From NCBI GenBank assembly GCA_947179485.1, contig OX359245.1, positions 46,177,067 through 46,241,066 on the forward strand: DNA of 64,000 nt, given 5' to 3'. Below the pieces are notes generated by a model. It was not told where the DNA came from, searched no databases, and saw only the letters and a list, made by a program, of their open reading frames with translations. The translations under genes were made by a program, and so were the position numbers. Each line of letters begins with the position of its first letter. Position 1 is the first letter of the stretch. Positions 53,078-64,000 of this stretch are shown here, piece by piece. Origin of the DNA: Allacma fusca. Taxonomy: Eukaryota; Arthropoda; Collembola; Symphypleona; Sminthuridae.

Positions 53078-54293
53078 ATCAGGAATAATTAATTTAATGG
53101 AGAATAATCTCAAGTCAGGTATTACTTACGAGTGTGGATTCCGGAAGATGATCAACGAGATATACTGACCGATACTACTGTATCCACAATAATTACATTG
53201 AATATTACATTTCGGCGTGATTCGTTTTCTGAAGATTTTTTTCTCAAAACAATGAAATTCAATTAATCTGAAAATTATATTAATTTTAAAACAAGGTAAA
53301 TAATTTGAGATAGAAGGAATATCATCAGCTCAATAGTAACGTCTTCCTTCACTCTCCGTTCTGGCTACGGCCTTAAAAGTTCAAGCATTCTGAAGAAATT
53401 ATTGAGTTGACCGTGCTAGAAAAGAAAGACAAATTATATCTTCACTATGAAGTCATAATTGGATGAAATAGTCGTCGCCACAATTCTGTTTGCCTCCTTG
53501 GCTTCTTGTCACGTGACCGTGTTAATGCGCGAGGAGGGAACAAAATTACATACGACCAGACCACCCTAACAAAAAATGATTTAGGAAATTGTAGAGAGAT
53601 CCACATGTCCTCAGGACGATGACTAATCCTCTGTCAATTTCACGGAATAAAGCGCTGTGATTTGAAGTAACTTCACTGAATGACCTCAACCTTAAGGGAT
53701 GCCCCGTATTTGGTATACTGGAATGTTGGTTTATTAAACGTGAATTAAATTTTATTTTCGCGTATTATTTTTCTTGTATTTATCGTTAGTTCAATTTCAA
53801 GCCATTCTACTGTCTAAGAATCCACTTACTTGAACAACTTGGACACGAACCAATTATTTACAGCAGTGAGTTATTATATCACAACTTGCCTTTCCCACAA
53901 ATACTCAGACAAAATATGTGCTGTGGATGTGTATACAGATCAGAAACATTTGTATTCAATATTGACTTATACAGTACCGATTACAGAACATGTACCATGC
54001 ACGAGCTGAGCTTGGGAATAAATGTGCAAATGTATGCATGTGTTCTCACCTGTTATTTTAAAATGTCTCCTGGATTTAATAATAGTTGTTATTACTAAAA
54101 CACGGTTATTCTGGCCGCCTAAATTGGCGAAATTCTGGAAGCCAATTAAGCTCTTATTGCTAACTCAAAACTAAAGTGCTGTAAGTTGCAATGATTTCCA
54201 GAAGCAGGGTCAGTACATGTCTGTACTCCATTACCAAAAGACGAAGCTAGAAATTTTATAAGCGTCAATAACCAAGTCAAACGTTTTTCTGAT
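53078..54293. promoter_or_regulatory. 5' flank of receptor C, shared with other units
   Basis: This is the same flank type as before receptors A, B and D, including AATAAATGTGCA.ATGTATGCAT and the Tc1-adjacent block near 53090-53240. It is less similar to the others than the receptor exons are. No core promoter motif can be placed with confidence. Confidence 0.4.
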
Positions 54294-55875
54294 ATGTTAA
54301 CCCCTGCAGATGTGAAATTTTATATTCATTTAGTTCACATAGCCTCCAGATTGTATTTAATACCTTTTGAGCTAAGCCTCAAGGATGGACAAAAGGTTGA
54401 GATGCGTGTTGGAAATAAAAAGCGCCGAATTATTTTCTATTCGGTTTTCTTCTATGGGGCTCTGCGTATAGCCCTGAGCTCTTATTACTTGGTATTGAAA
54501 ATATCCAGTGCTGAAATGACGGCAACCGTTTTTGATGTCGCTCTTCATTTCGTGGATACCTTCGGCTTCGGTTTGTGTGTTGTCGTTCAAATTCTGACAC
54601 AATTTCAAACGGCGGATATCACTGTACGAATTTTCAACTTTACTTTTGGTGACGCCAAATGGAATTCAAAATCACCCGGTAAGAGCCCATGAAATTGTAT
54701 TACTTGAAAAATTAAGTTGTGTAACAGTGGTGGCAATAATAACCTTTACAGGATCACATTATTACTGTATCCAACTCAAAAGGGAATTCACGATTCGGGA
54801 AAATTTCGCAATTCTTTATTCTTTAATGATTGCTCTAATCAGCATAATTTTAGTCGTACTGTCGGCCACGTTCTGCACTCAACTTCATATTTTCCAGTTA
54901 CTTCAGGAACCCTGGCAAAATCCTCTAACATTTTTTATTTTGATCCTTCAAGAATTCTACTGCAAATTTATGTATATTGTCGCTTGCATAATTTTTGTTA
55001 AACATTCTCTATTATTCTTTGCAAATATGGATAGAACTCTTCGTCAACTAATTGATACATCAAGGTAAGTTTTTTTGAATCTTGTAGTCACTGTTGCGCG
55101 AATAGTGTATGAATGAAGCACGCGAGCACACATCCTTGGATTTTGGATCTGAACTCGTTTGCATATTTTGGAAATCGTACTCCCCGAGATACCATCGTCC
55201 CTGAACAAACAAACCTTTTGTGGAATTGTTACAATATCCACCGAGAGATGGCGCGCAAAAATCCATTCTTCCCTATGTGGATTTCCACGTTGCACTTGAG
55301 TGTCGATGATTTTTCGACAATGATATACATTAGTTTTTGTTGCTGGAATAACGCTTCAATCCAAGAAAATTGACTGACTTGGTGCTAACCTTTATTTTTA
55401 TAGAACACTCAAGCCTTGTCGGGAGGAATTGGAGCAATGCATTTCACAATGCGTGACATTTCAACTCATTATTCATCTATTTAATCAGGGATTTGGTTCA
55501 GTAATATATGTGTATAAACTTGTTACCCTTATCATATCTATTATCACAGGTTTTGCGGGAATTCGAGCATTTTCTCAAAATTCTGGCCTCAGTGTGTTTC
55601 TAATGTTATTTTCATTGTATGTTTCTGCTACTTATCCTGCTGGTTTCGGGAACTCCTTTTTCTTGTCGGAATATATAAATAGGACAAAAATCCAACTGCT
55701 CCTAACGTCTACTAAAATCCGGGGAAATATTTGGACCAGGAAGAGGATTACTGCAATCGCTCCAGTTGGTATAAAAGTAGGCCCGTTCCATACCATTGAA
55801 AGGGAATCCACACCTGTCTTTCTGGATTTTGTTGTGAGAGGCATTTGTACACTGTCAGTCGGCATGGAAAAATAA
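54294..55875 (+). CDS. Multi-pass membrane protein C, chemoreceptor-like, three exons
   Basis: Exons 54294-54678, 54752-55064 and 55404-55875 give 389 residues with the same phases as gene A. Exon 2 is one codon longer (GSHYYCIQL versus GSHSYIQL) and the C-terminus ends GMEK. There is no lesion. Membrane segments correspond to those of A. Differences from A are spread over all exons and are mostly conservative inside helices (for example ALRIALSSYYLVLKI). The gene is followed 30 bp after the stop by a MITE that contains an AATAAA at 55983-55988, so its 3' end is probably set by the transposon. Upstream, a LINE separates it from the DUF4789 scrap of the unit. Confidence 0.75.
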
Positions 55876-55905
55876 TTCCTTAGTGGTGTCATCTAATCTG
55901 TCAAT

Positions 55906-56116
55906 TTGAAAGAGTGGGTCGTCTTCGTCTTGGTGTAATGCGAATTTGAGATTCAAATTTATAGGCCAGCAATAGCTGGCTGAATAAATTATTGAATTTA
56001 TTTTACAAAATGAAAAAAAAATCCAGAATTAAAAAAATTTAAAACATTATACAGTAGCAAGTGCAGCGACATTGTCACGAGCAGCCGTCCACCACCAAGA
56101 GCGCCCACTCCTTCAA
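55906..56116. mobile_element. MITE copy 2, at the 3' end of receptor C
   Basis: This is the 211-bp relative of 24130-24675 without the minisatellite. Inverted ends are TTGAAAGAGTGGGTCGTCTT and, inward from the right, TTGAAGGAGTGGGCGCTCTT. It begins 30 bp after the receptor C stop codon and includes the nearest AATAAA (55983-55988). Confidence 0.7.
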
Positions 56117-56244
56117 ATTTGAAGAGAGAATTATTACAAAAATTAGTAAAGCAAAATTAAATTAAACCATCGTTTTAAGGAAAATTGGTCTACGCTTTTA
56201 CTAGGATTGTGCAGATAGCTATTTACTGCCTTCCATATTTACAT

Positions 56245-56765
56245 TTGTACATGATATGTAAGTTCAAGAAATATCACATTCTTAACTTTCACTTATAATT
56301 TGTTTTTAAATTCAAACTTTCATCAAGTCAATTAATGGGAGTTTGAAGGAACCTTTTACTTCGCAGGTTTTAGAATATCCTCAATTTAAATATAATTCAT
56401 AAATAATTATTCCAACGTCAGCTTTATAATATGTACACAACTCGATTTTGATGTGCTTTTTAACTTGCGGTTGTGTATTTGTTACTCTTAACATTATTAA
56501 CGGTCAATCAATTATTTGCACAAGTTTTCAGATATATCATTGTGTATAATTTGATTGAACGATCTCAACCTTCAGGAATAACCGGCATTTGGTTACGTGA
56601 ATATTGGTTTATTAAAAGTAATTTGAATTTTATTTGCGCGTATTATTTTTCGTGCATTTAGTCCAATTTCTAATCATCCTACTGTGTAAGTAACCACTTA
56701 CTTGAACTACTAGGACACTCGTGTTTACAGGAGTGAGTTATTATAGCACAATTATTAGCACTTCC
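56245..56765. repeat. 520-bp block nearly identical to 39095-39617
   Basis: This is the second copy of the recent duplication. Here it lies between receptor C and the DUF4789 pseudogene and ends at CACATCATACATCATACATT, where intron-1 sequence of the DUF4789 copy begins. Confidence 0.75.
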
Positions 56766-56779
56766 CACAAACACATCAT

Positions 56780-58005
56780 ACATCATACATTTCAAATAAT
56801 ATCAAAATGCCATTTTTTCAAAATTTAAAACGGGAATTTTTGAAATTAGCTCAACATAACACAATCAAGGGGATACGAAGATGTGGCTGACACTGCCCTA
56901 CGCAACACCCTTAAATAATCGCGGAGCAATAATTTTTAAATGCATTGATTAAATCCCTTTTTTGGACAGATTATGTCACGGTGACCGCGCTTACTTCAAT
57001 GACACGAATTATATTCAAAACGGCCATGTGAGGAGCTGATGGTTTTAAAACCCGTACCTGGAACTGAATTCGGAAGATGCGACTGCCAGAAATTCCATAT
57101 TTATTGAGATGGCCGTAGCGCCCGTCCAATAGTTTATTGGCCAGATAAAAGCCGCTGCTATTTCATCTATGACCAGGTTTATTTTTTGAACTGAAAAAGA
57201 GGACTTCTCCTTAAGGGGTTTTACGCTAAAATTTCATGTAGATTAAATTAAAGGATCATGTGCCAAATCACGAATTCCAATAGCTTCAAAATATTGGTTA
57301 TTATTGACCTCAAAATTGGAGTATGAACTACTATTAACTATTTTTACCAAGTCGAATATTCAAAACCAAGACCTACTAAATTAAGCCTTATTTTATCATT
57401 ATAATGATACTTGCATTCCAGGAAAGTATAAATTAAATATTCATTTTTTTAAGTTTACAATGACGTAGTGCTGTGTATGAATGAGTAAATATATTTTTAC
57501 ATGCAGAACTTTGAGGAGGATTTGCTGAGAACAAATTGTTCCTTCAATTTTATATTTCCACTCAAACTGTTTCAGTTCATAACTTCAAAAAAGGACACGC
57601 TTAATTCAAAATTCCAATTCAATATTAATATACGAGACAAACTGTGAAACTGAACTTTTCTCTATATATATTTTCAGGGTTCATGTACCAAAGGGCGATG
57701 GCTTGAAAGATTCGGGTTCAAAATGTGACAGCATACCTTGCCCTGAGGAGTACAATGCTCAACCAGTGACTTTGGATGGGAACTCAGCGTATTTGTTTCC
57801 GTACGAAGACAGATGTTACACGACTGGAACCACTGGTAAGGTCCCTTGTGATGAGAACTACGTGACTCATATCTACGAATACAAGCATGAATGTGAATGG
57901 CTTAGCTCATGCTCATTTAGTGGAGCCACATATGAAATCAATGATTGTGCGGATGGAACCTGGCCGGATTTGAATGGTGGTTGCGAACCACTGACTGTAT
58001 TGTAA
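56780..58005 (+). pseudogene. DUF4789-type gene of unit 4, pseudogene
   Basis: Only part of intron 1, exon 2 (from about 56970) and exon 3 (57678-58005) are present. The signal-peptide exon is missing. In exon 2, 13 nt are deleted after FNDT (near 57005), removing the KCY codons and shifting frame, and a Cys codon TGT became TGA near 57106. Exon 3 begins GSCTKGRWL and then lacks 8 nt relative to the intact gene, which shifts the frame. The downstream part, from SLDG-like residues to the stop at 58003-58005, is otherwise well kept. At least four inactivating changes. Confidence 0.82.
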
Positions 58006-58083
58006 AATATGTCTGCTTTTGAGGAGTTTTCACATAATATTCACAATCAATTTGTTTTACAACAAAAAATTGAAAGCCGTATA

Positions 58084-60756
58084 CAGTAAAACTTGTCTAT
58101 AGTGGCCGGCTACATAGTGGTTTCCTCCTTATTGTGACTCATATCACGTTTCCCCGTCATAAGTCCTATCTTTTAACATTACGTACATCCCGAATATAAT
58201 AGTTTTTTATTCAGTGGTCCCCTGTCAGTTATGGACTGGGATTTTTGACCATTCGTATAGAAATGCATGCTTTCAACTCTTCATACAGTGTTCCGAATAA
58301 ACATCAGTGTGAATTTACATCACGCGAAGTTAGTCAACTTGAAAAACGTCATGCACATTCTATAACATGTAATTCTCAACCGGTGTTGGGGCTTGGAGCG
58401 GTTACTGTTTGCTCGGTATGATTGGTTTTCGAAGTTATTTTAAAGGGACTTACAATTACGACGTCTTAGGTAAAATACAGAAATTTTCTTCCAATTTCAA
58501 TAACATCAGAATTAGAGTTATTATACAATTTTTCCTCTCAATTGAAAGTTGCAAAACATCTTAAAATGCCGAAACCATCGGTACAAAAAATATGTTCGAA
58601 TAAAATTAAAATTTAGTGTGGACAACACTCTTATCGGTCACAAAGGGAAACAAAGCAGAACGCTCAAGTTTCCCGAAAACTGAGATTGCAATATTACAAT
58701 GGTTGTCACAATGACATATCATCTCTTCCCTCTTAATATCCGGAAGCTGGCAGTAAAATCGAAACTTTTTGCTTACAAATCCAGGCCACCAATTTGCACA
58801 TTTCCTTCAAGAATTTCTCGCACGGAACAATATTAACAGTCTAAAGCATTCAAAAATTAGTAATTACTGTAATAAAGTGCAATTGTTAATAAAATAATAC
58901 ATACTGGGTAGGCATGTTCATATCGATCGATTTTAAAATATTGTTCATATCGTGTTGTTCTGTGATAAATTAACGATAACGATATCAAGGAACAATATGA
59001 CGATATATCACGTTGTGGCTTCTGGAATTATTGAACGAAAATTAACAGAACTTTAATTTTGTGTAAAAGCTAAATATTATGCTAATCATTATTACTAAGG
59101 TTCCTTAAGAATCAAATATTCAACCCAAATTAGCACAGATTACATTTTATTCCAATTACATGAGTCAAAAAGTAATGAGTTATAGGATAATACAAGATAA
59201 TAATGCCAGGCATCAGTGTCAGTAAGAAAAGATTAAAACCATACTTGCAGCCGTTCAGTTCATAAAAAGGTGAACTGAACTGAACTAGCCCTTATTTTCA
59301 TTGTTTTTGAATGAACTTGAACGAACTAGTTGAATGAAAAATTGTGATTGAATGAATTTAAATTGAACTCAGCAGAACTTATTATGAATGTGAACGAACG
59401 TCCATCGTACATTCAAGTAACACAAACTGAACTGAATTGAACTTAAGAGTCCAGGTTTGAATATAAACTTTTATATTCGTTAAAGCAACACGAATATCAA
59501 CTATATATCTATGAATTGCATGACCATATATTTTATAGCTAGCACGCTGGTTTTTGACCATTCATTCGAATATGACATTAAATTATAAATCAAAAAATAG
59601 TTAGCTGGTTTCTTATATGTATATATGTAATAGCGCATATTTGGCACATTTTGGGCGAAATCGTATGAATTAAAACGCGCAATAATTGTAAACATATTTA
59701 CGTGATTTATTAACCTGTTTACCAGAAAGCTCAAAATCAATATGTACTGCTTTAAGCAGTTATTTAATCAGTCATTTAGCCAAAAATAATTTTTTAATAA
59801 AAGTTCAAAGTCAGTTATAAAAATCAAACTAAATGTCACTTAAATATATCATAAATGACTAACTAATTGGCTCGCAAATGACAGATAAGGCGAACTGAAC
59901 TGAACGACCGAAAATTATATAATGATTTGAATTGAACTTTGGAAAAATACTGCAAGGGTGAACTGAACTGAACGTAACGACTGGAATGTACGCAGTGAAC
60001 TGAATTGAACTACGACAGGCTTTGGACAACGGGAACTGAACTTAACTGAACGGCACGACAAATTTGGGGATGTGAATGGAACTGAATTTGAACTTTGGAA
60101 CAAAACTGCAATTATGATTAAAACTACACATAATAATTACACCATCGAATTTCTGTTCATGAACACATTGACAACTGACGCCCGAATTCGGATAACCTTA
60201 TTAGGGAACTTAAGTCATTAAAGTTTCTAACTTCTTCAAAGTTTTCAAACAAAAGAATCCAAAATTATAGTTGCGCATGTTTATTCGGAAAAATGTTAAA
60301 TCCTGTGTATTAGAATGACGGCCAGTTCATTTATGTTGAATATTAAATGGATCAGGCATAAAATAAAAAAACATCTTCAATATCTTTAGATCGAATTTGG
60401 CGCGGTATGATTTTCCAAAGTCGTAAAATGATTTTGTCCCCAAGTTTTGGTCGCATTTTTGTAAAAAAATAGCAATTCTTGTTATTACTCGCGAATGTGT
60501 GACATAGTCATGTGACGATATATCGTCTAGAGACCCCGATAAATAAAGCTCTATATCGTTTCTAAAAAAGGTACGATATGAACAATAATATCGTATCGGT
60601 ATATCGTTATGAACATGCCTAAGACTGAGCAAGCATTAATGCGTTATTCGCACGTGAGAATGATTTGATTTTAAGTACTGTATATAGTGGTTAGAACCAC
60701 TATGTATATCCGGCACAATGGTCGCTGTTAATAGTGGTCAAATTTTCTATTGAATG
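58084..60756. other. Transposon-rich spacer, possible pogo-type ends around a hAT-like element
   Basis: At 58084 a TA is followed by CAGTAAAACTTGTCTATAGT, which looks like a pogo/Tigger end. Near 60730-60750 sequence in the opposite sense (AATAGTGGTCAAATTTTCTA) could be a decayed partner. If so, one old element spans this region and holds the hAT-like insertion listed next. No coding sequence was found. Confidence 0.35.
58909..60621. mobile_element. hAT-like element with ATATCGAT arrays, itself probably interrupted
   Basis: Inverted ends: TAGGCATGTTCATATCGAT (58909) and TAGGCATGTTCATAACGAT read inward from 60621. The flanks ATACTGGG and AGACTGAG agree at six of eight positions, as expected for an aged 8-bp duplication. 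ATATCG-type motifs fill the subterminal 150-200 bp at each side. The middle (about 59238-60110) is dominated by GAACTGAAC repeats and looks like a second element inserted inside, with unresolved borders. Confidence 0.7.
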
Positions 60757-61740
60757 AGAATTAATAATAATAATAATAATAATGATAATAATAATAATGT
60801 TTATTAGCCATTAAAAGCATACACACAACTAGCACCTTTACAAATGATATGGTCATTAGGTAGCTAGCATGAAGATAGCAATGACGTACTATTAAAATCT
60901 TGAATATTAAATTAACCTACGACAAAAAGAACTTAATTCATACCTCATATTCAGAAAATCTTTTTCAATCAGATCTAGTTTGTTTAGTTCCCTAGTCAGA
61001 TAAGGAACAGTTGAGTCAAAATATCTTACATTTTTGCAACTTTTTTCAACTAACAGACAATTTTTCCTAGTTTTTTAAATTTCAATCACATGTGGCCTAA
61101 GGATATACCTAAATCTAGGGGATTTGAACAATGATTTCCCAAACTTTAAACATTGATTTTTCATACGGGTTAAAATTGGTTCTAGTTTTAATATATGAAT
61201 GGTATGGCTGTAGTTGTACCTATTTACAATTTTGCCAGTGATCATGCTTAAGCATCTCTTTTCGAAACGAGTTATTCTAGTTTTTTCCTTATTTTTGAGA
61301 CCAGAGTACCATACCGGAGAGCCATATTCTACAATGACTCTTATATAGGCCTTATACACAATTATTAATTCTCTTTAGTTGAAATTAAAGTACTTTAATT
61401 TCCTTAACATGAACAACCGTTTACTTGCTTTTTGAAGGGATAGATTAATATGGGTATTCCATTTGACATTTTTGGATATATGTACACCAAGTAGTTTACT
61501 ATCGTCACATTTCGGTATAATTTCATCATTAATAGTAAAGTCTTGATTGGAGAATTTCTTGTTTCTACTTAAGTCTATAGTTAACTGTACACACTTTTTG
61601 GGATTCAATACCATTTTGGATTCATTAAACCATTTATTTACCTCATCAAGCAAGCTTTGCATTTTGGGAACACTGCCATATTTAACAACTTCAGCAAGTG
61701 CCACATCATCATCGAATATTGTAGTCAAGTCAATTAAATA
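60757..61740 (-). mobile_element. 5'-truncated LINE copy with an AAT tail
   Basis: The right border is where host sequence shared with 47651 resumes (61741). The left border is an AAT/AATAATGAT microsatellite (60761-60798), the presumed 3' tail of a minus-strand copy. The coding remnant is described separately. No clear target duplication was found. Confidence 0.6.
61075..61728 (-). pseudogene. LINE reverse-transcriptase C-terminal fragment with an in-frame stop
   Basis: Two minus-strand pieces in the same frame (61728-61375 and 61359-61075) are separated by one TAA. The first starts at FDDDVALAEV, the position of the catalytic F-x-D-D box, and continues with W...S.MVLNPKKC and LLGVHIS, typical of the palm/thumb of LINE polymerases. 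The second has VYKAYIRVIVEYGSPVW, the usual post-polymerase motif. The family is probably CR1/Rex-like, but this is a guess. It differs from the Tx1-type LINE at 48-53 kb. Confidence 0.75.
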
Positions 61741-62898
61741 GCAAAGAATAACGAAATGAAACTAGTGCCAGTGAATAAAAAAGGCAGGCACTTAATAAAA
61801 CAATAATTGCTAGAAGTCCAGCACACTAAAGTCGTGCTTTGTATTTAAGCTGAAATTACTGACGTTTGAAAACCGTTCCATGTATTCAAGTCAATTTACT
61901 TTCACAACCCCTGATCCTGCATGCACCACTCATTTTTCACGGACTTTGACGGGCTTTCACCGTCTTTTTTAACCGCGTGGAATGACCCACCCGTAACCCG
62001 TCAAGCGTAATAATTTTTACCCGCATAAAAATTTTACCCGCCAAAGATTTAATTTAAATTGTGTAACCGTTTGAAAACCGATATAATCTGACATTTCGTT
62101 TACTGCTTTTATTTTTTTTTAATTTCAGGGCACAAAATTACATACAACGACCCGATAAAAAAATTATTTAGGAAAGTGTAAAGAGTTTCACAAGTCCTCA
62201 GGATGATGAATAATCTTCTGTCAATTTCACCGAATGAAGCGCTGTGATTTCACGGAATTTCACGGAATGACCTCGACCTTCAGGGATACTCCGTATTTGG
62301 TATACGGGAATGTTGGTTTATTACTAGTCAATCAAATTTTATTTTAGTGTATTCTTTTTCTTGTATTTAGTTCAATTTCAAGTCATTCTACTGTCTAAGA
62401 ATCCACTTAATTAAACAACTTGGACACGAACCAATTATTTACAGGAGCGAGTTATTATAGCCCAATTTGCCTTTCCCACAAACATTCAGGCAAACGATTT
62501 GCCTATCGTGCAGGCTAACCAGCATTTCCCACTAAGTTCGTGTTTATCGTGCTTGTGGATACAGATCAGAAAGATTTGTATTCAATATTGACTTATACTG
62601 TACCGATTACAGAACATGTATCTTGCACGTACCAAGTCTGGGAATAAATGTAATTATGCATATTTTTTTACCTGTTATATGTCTCCTGAATTTAATAATA
62701 GTAGTTATTACTAAAACAAGGTTATTCTGTTCCCCTAAATTACGGAAGCCAATTAAGGTCTTATTCCTAACTCAAAACTACAGGATTTCCAGAAGAAGGG
62801 TCAGTACATGTCTATACACCACTACCAAAAGACCAGTCTAACAAAATTTAGCTAGAAATTTTATAAGCGCCGAATACTTTATCAAACATTTTTCTGAT
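61741..62898. promoter_or_regulatory. Spacer and 5' flank of receptor D
   Basis: 61741-62080 duplicates 47651-47960. From about 62120 the sequence is the shared receptor 5' flank (for example GATACTCCGTATTTGGTATA, as at 53698). No separate gene is visible. Confidence 0.5.
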
Positions 62899-64000
62899 AT
62901 GTTAGCCCCTGTAGATGTGAAATTTTATTTGATTCACATAGCGTCCAGATTGTATTTAATACCTTTTGAGCTAAGCCTCAAGGATGGACAAAAGGTTGAG
63001 ATGCGCGTTGGGAATAAAAAGCGCCAAATTATTTTCTATTCGGTTTTCTTCTATGGGGCTCTGCGAGTATTCCTGAGCTCTTATTACTTGATATTGAAAC
63101 TATCCACTGCTGAAGGAACGACATCCGTATTTGATATTGCTCTTCATTCTGTGTATACCCTGGGCTACGGTATGTGTACTGTCATTCAAATTCTGACAGA
63201 ATTCCAAACAGCGGATATCACTGTAAAGATTTTCAACATTGCTTTCGGTGATGCCAAATGGAATTCAAAATCTCTCGGTAAGAGTCCAATGAAATGTTAT
63301 TGTTGGAAAAATAAAGCTGTAATCGCAGTGGTGTTAAAATTGGACTTAAACATATCTGTACAGGATCACATTATTGTATCCAACTCAAAAGGAAATTCAC
63401 TATTCAGGAAAACTTCGCAATTCTTTATTCTTCAATTATGGCTCTATTCAACATATTTTTAGTCATACTGTTCGCCACGTTCTGCACACAACTTCACATC
63501 TTCCAGTTACTTCAGGAATCCTGGCAAAATCCTCCGACCTTCATTATTTTACTCCTACAAGAATTCTACTGCCAATTTATGCATAGTGTCGCTTGCATAA
63601 TTTTCGTTGAAAATTCTATAATATTCTTTGCAAATATGGATAGAACTCTTCGTCGCCATATTTTGACATCAAGGTAAGTTCGTATTGAATCTTGTATCCA
63701 AAAGTCAATTTTAAAACATAAGTGTATCGTGTGTGCCGCAGTTGACATCCGCAAACATCATTGGGTTTAGGATCTGATCTCATGTGCCTATTGTGGAAGT
63801 CGTACTCCTCGAGGTACCATGTGGTCCCCGTACAAACGACGCTTTTGTGGAATTGTTTCAGTATCGACCGATAGAGGTCGCGCAAATAAGTAGATTTCCA
63901 CGTTGCACTCGAGTGTCGATGATGTTTCTACAATGATGTACATTTGTGTTTTCGTTGCTGCAATAACGTCTTAATTCAAGAAAAATAACTGAATTGGTGC
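62899..64000 (+). CDS. Multi-pass membrane protein D, chemoreceptor-like, last exon beyond the window
   Basis: Exon 1 62899-63277 (two codons shorter than in A, near KFYLIHIASR) and exon 2 63364-63673 join in frame with the same phases as A and C. Both are intact, with membrane segments as in A (FYSVFFYGALRVFLSSYYLI, IMALFNIFLVILFATFC). The donor after TSR (GTAAGT at 63674) is good. By analogy the third exon would start roughly 350 bp further on, just past the window end. It is closest to A by eye (STAEGT..VFDIALHSVYTL). Confidence 0.72.

Noticed and set aside
1-64000. CRISPR arrays, rRNA genes, bacterial operons, riboswitches
   Set aside because: None was seen. Splice sites, LINEs, LTR elements and hAT/MITE signatures show that this is animal nuclear DNA.

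Overview
The window is animal nuclear DNA, most likely from an arthropod and probably a springtail (Collembola). It is AT-rich, has spliced genes with GT/AG introns and AATAAA signals, and is packed with eukaryotic transposons. It carries DUF4789-type cysteine-rich secreted proteins and a tandem family of multi-pass membrane proteins that look chemoreceptor-like. The arthropod call is fairly safe. The springtail call rests on remembered resemblance of the protein families, not on a search.

Left third (1-31 kb). A broken DUF4789 gene (1.27-2.76 kb) is split by a short LINE copy. Two hAT-like non-autonomous elements follow (3.4 and 5.5 kb). A three-level nest then occupies 8.7-20.4 kb: a TA-flanked pogo/mariner-type MITE holds a 5'-truncated LINE, which holds an apparently intact Ty3/gypsy retrotransposon on the minus strand. 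That element has LTRs differing at one position of 554, a gag ORF, a protease ORF in the -1 frame behind a textbook frameshift signal, and a pol ORF that starts 4 nt after the protease stop. To its right are the 3' exons of a histidine-phosphatase gene (21.1-22.3 kb, minus), a MITE filled with a 33-bp minisatellite (24.1 kb), a third hAT-like element (26.7 kb), and long stretches with nothing convincing.

Right half (31-64 kb). A duplicated array is built from a unit of one secreted DUF4789 gene followed by one multi-pass membrane-protein gene, all on the plus strand. Unit 1 (31.7-37.0 kb) has both genes intact. Unit 2 (42.3-44.2 kb) keeps only a receptor pseudogene with three separate lesions. 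Unit 3 (46.7-55.9 kb) has a DUF4789 scrap, a 4.8-kb Tx1/L1-type LINE and an intact receptor gene. Unit 4 (56.8 kb to the window end) has a DUF4789 pseudogene and a receptor gene whose last exon lies outside the window. Between the units are Harbinger, Tc1, TTAA-type, hAT-like and LINE remnants and a long inverted repeat.

All calls are by eye. Splice sites were chosen from GT/AG context, frame continuity and agreement between paralogues. No alignment, database or expression evidence was available.
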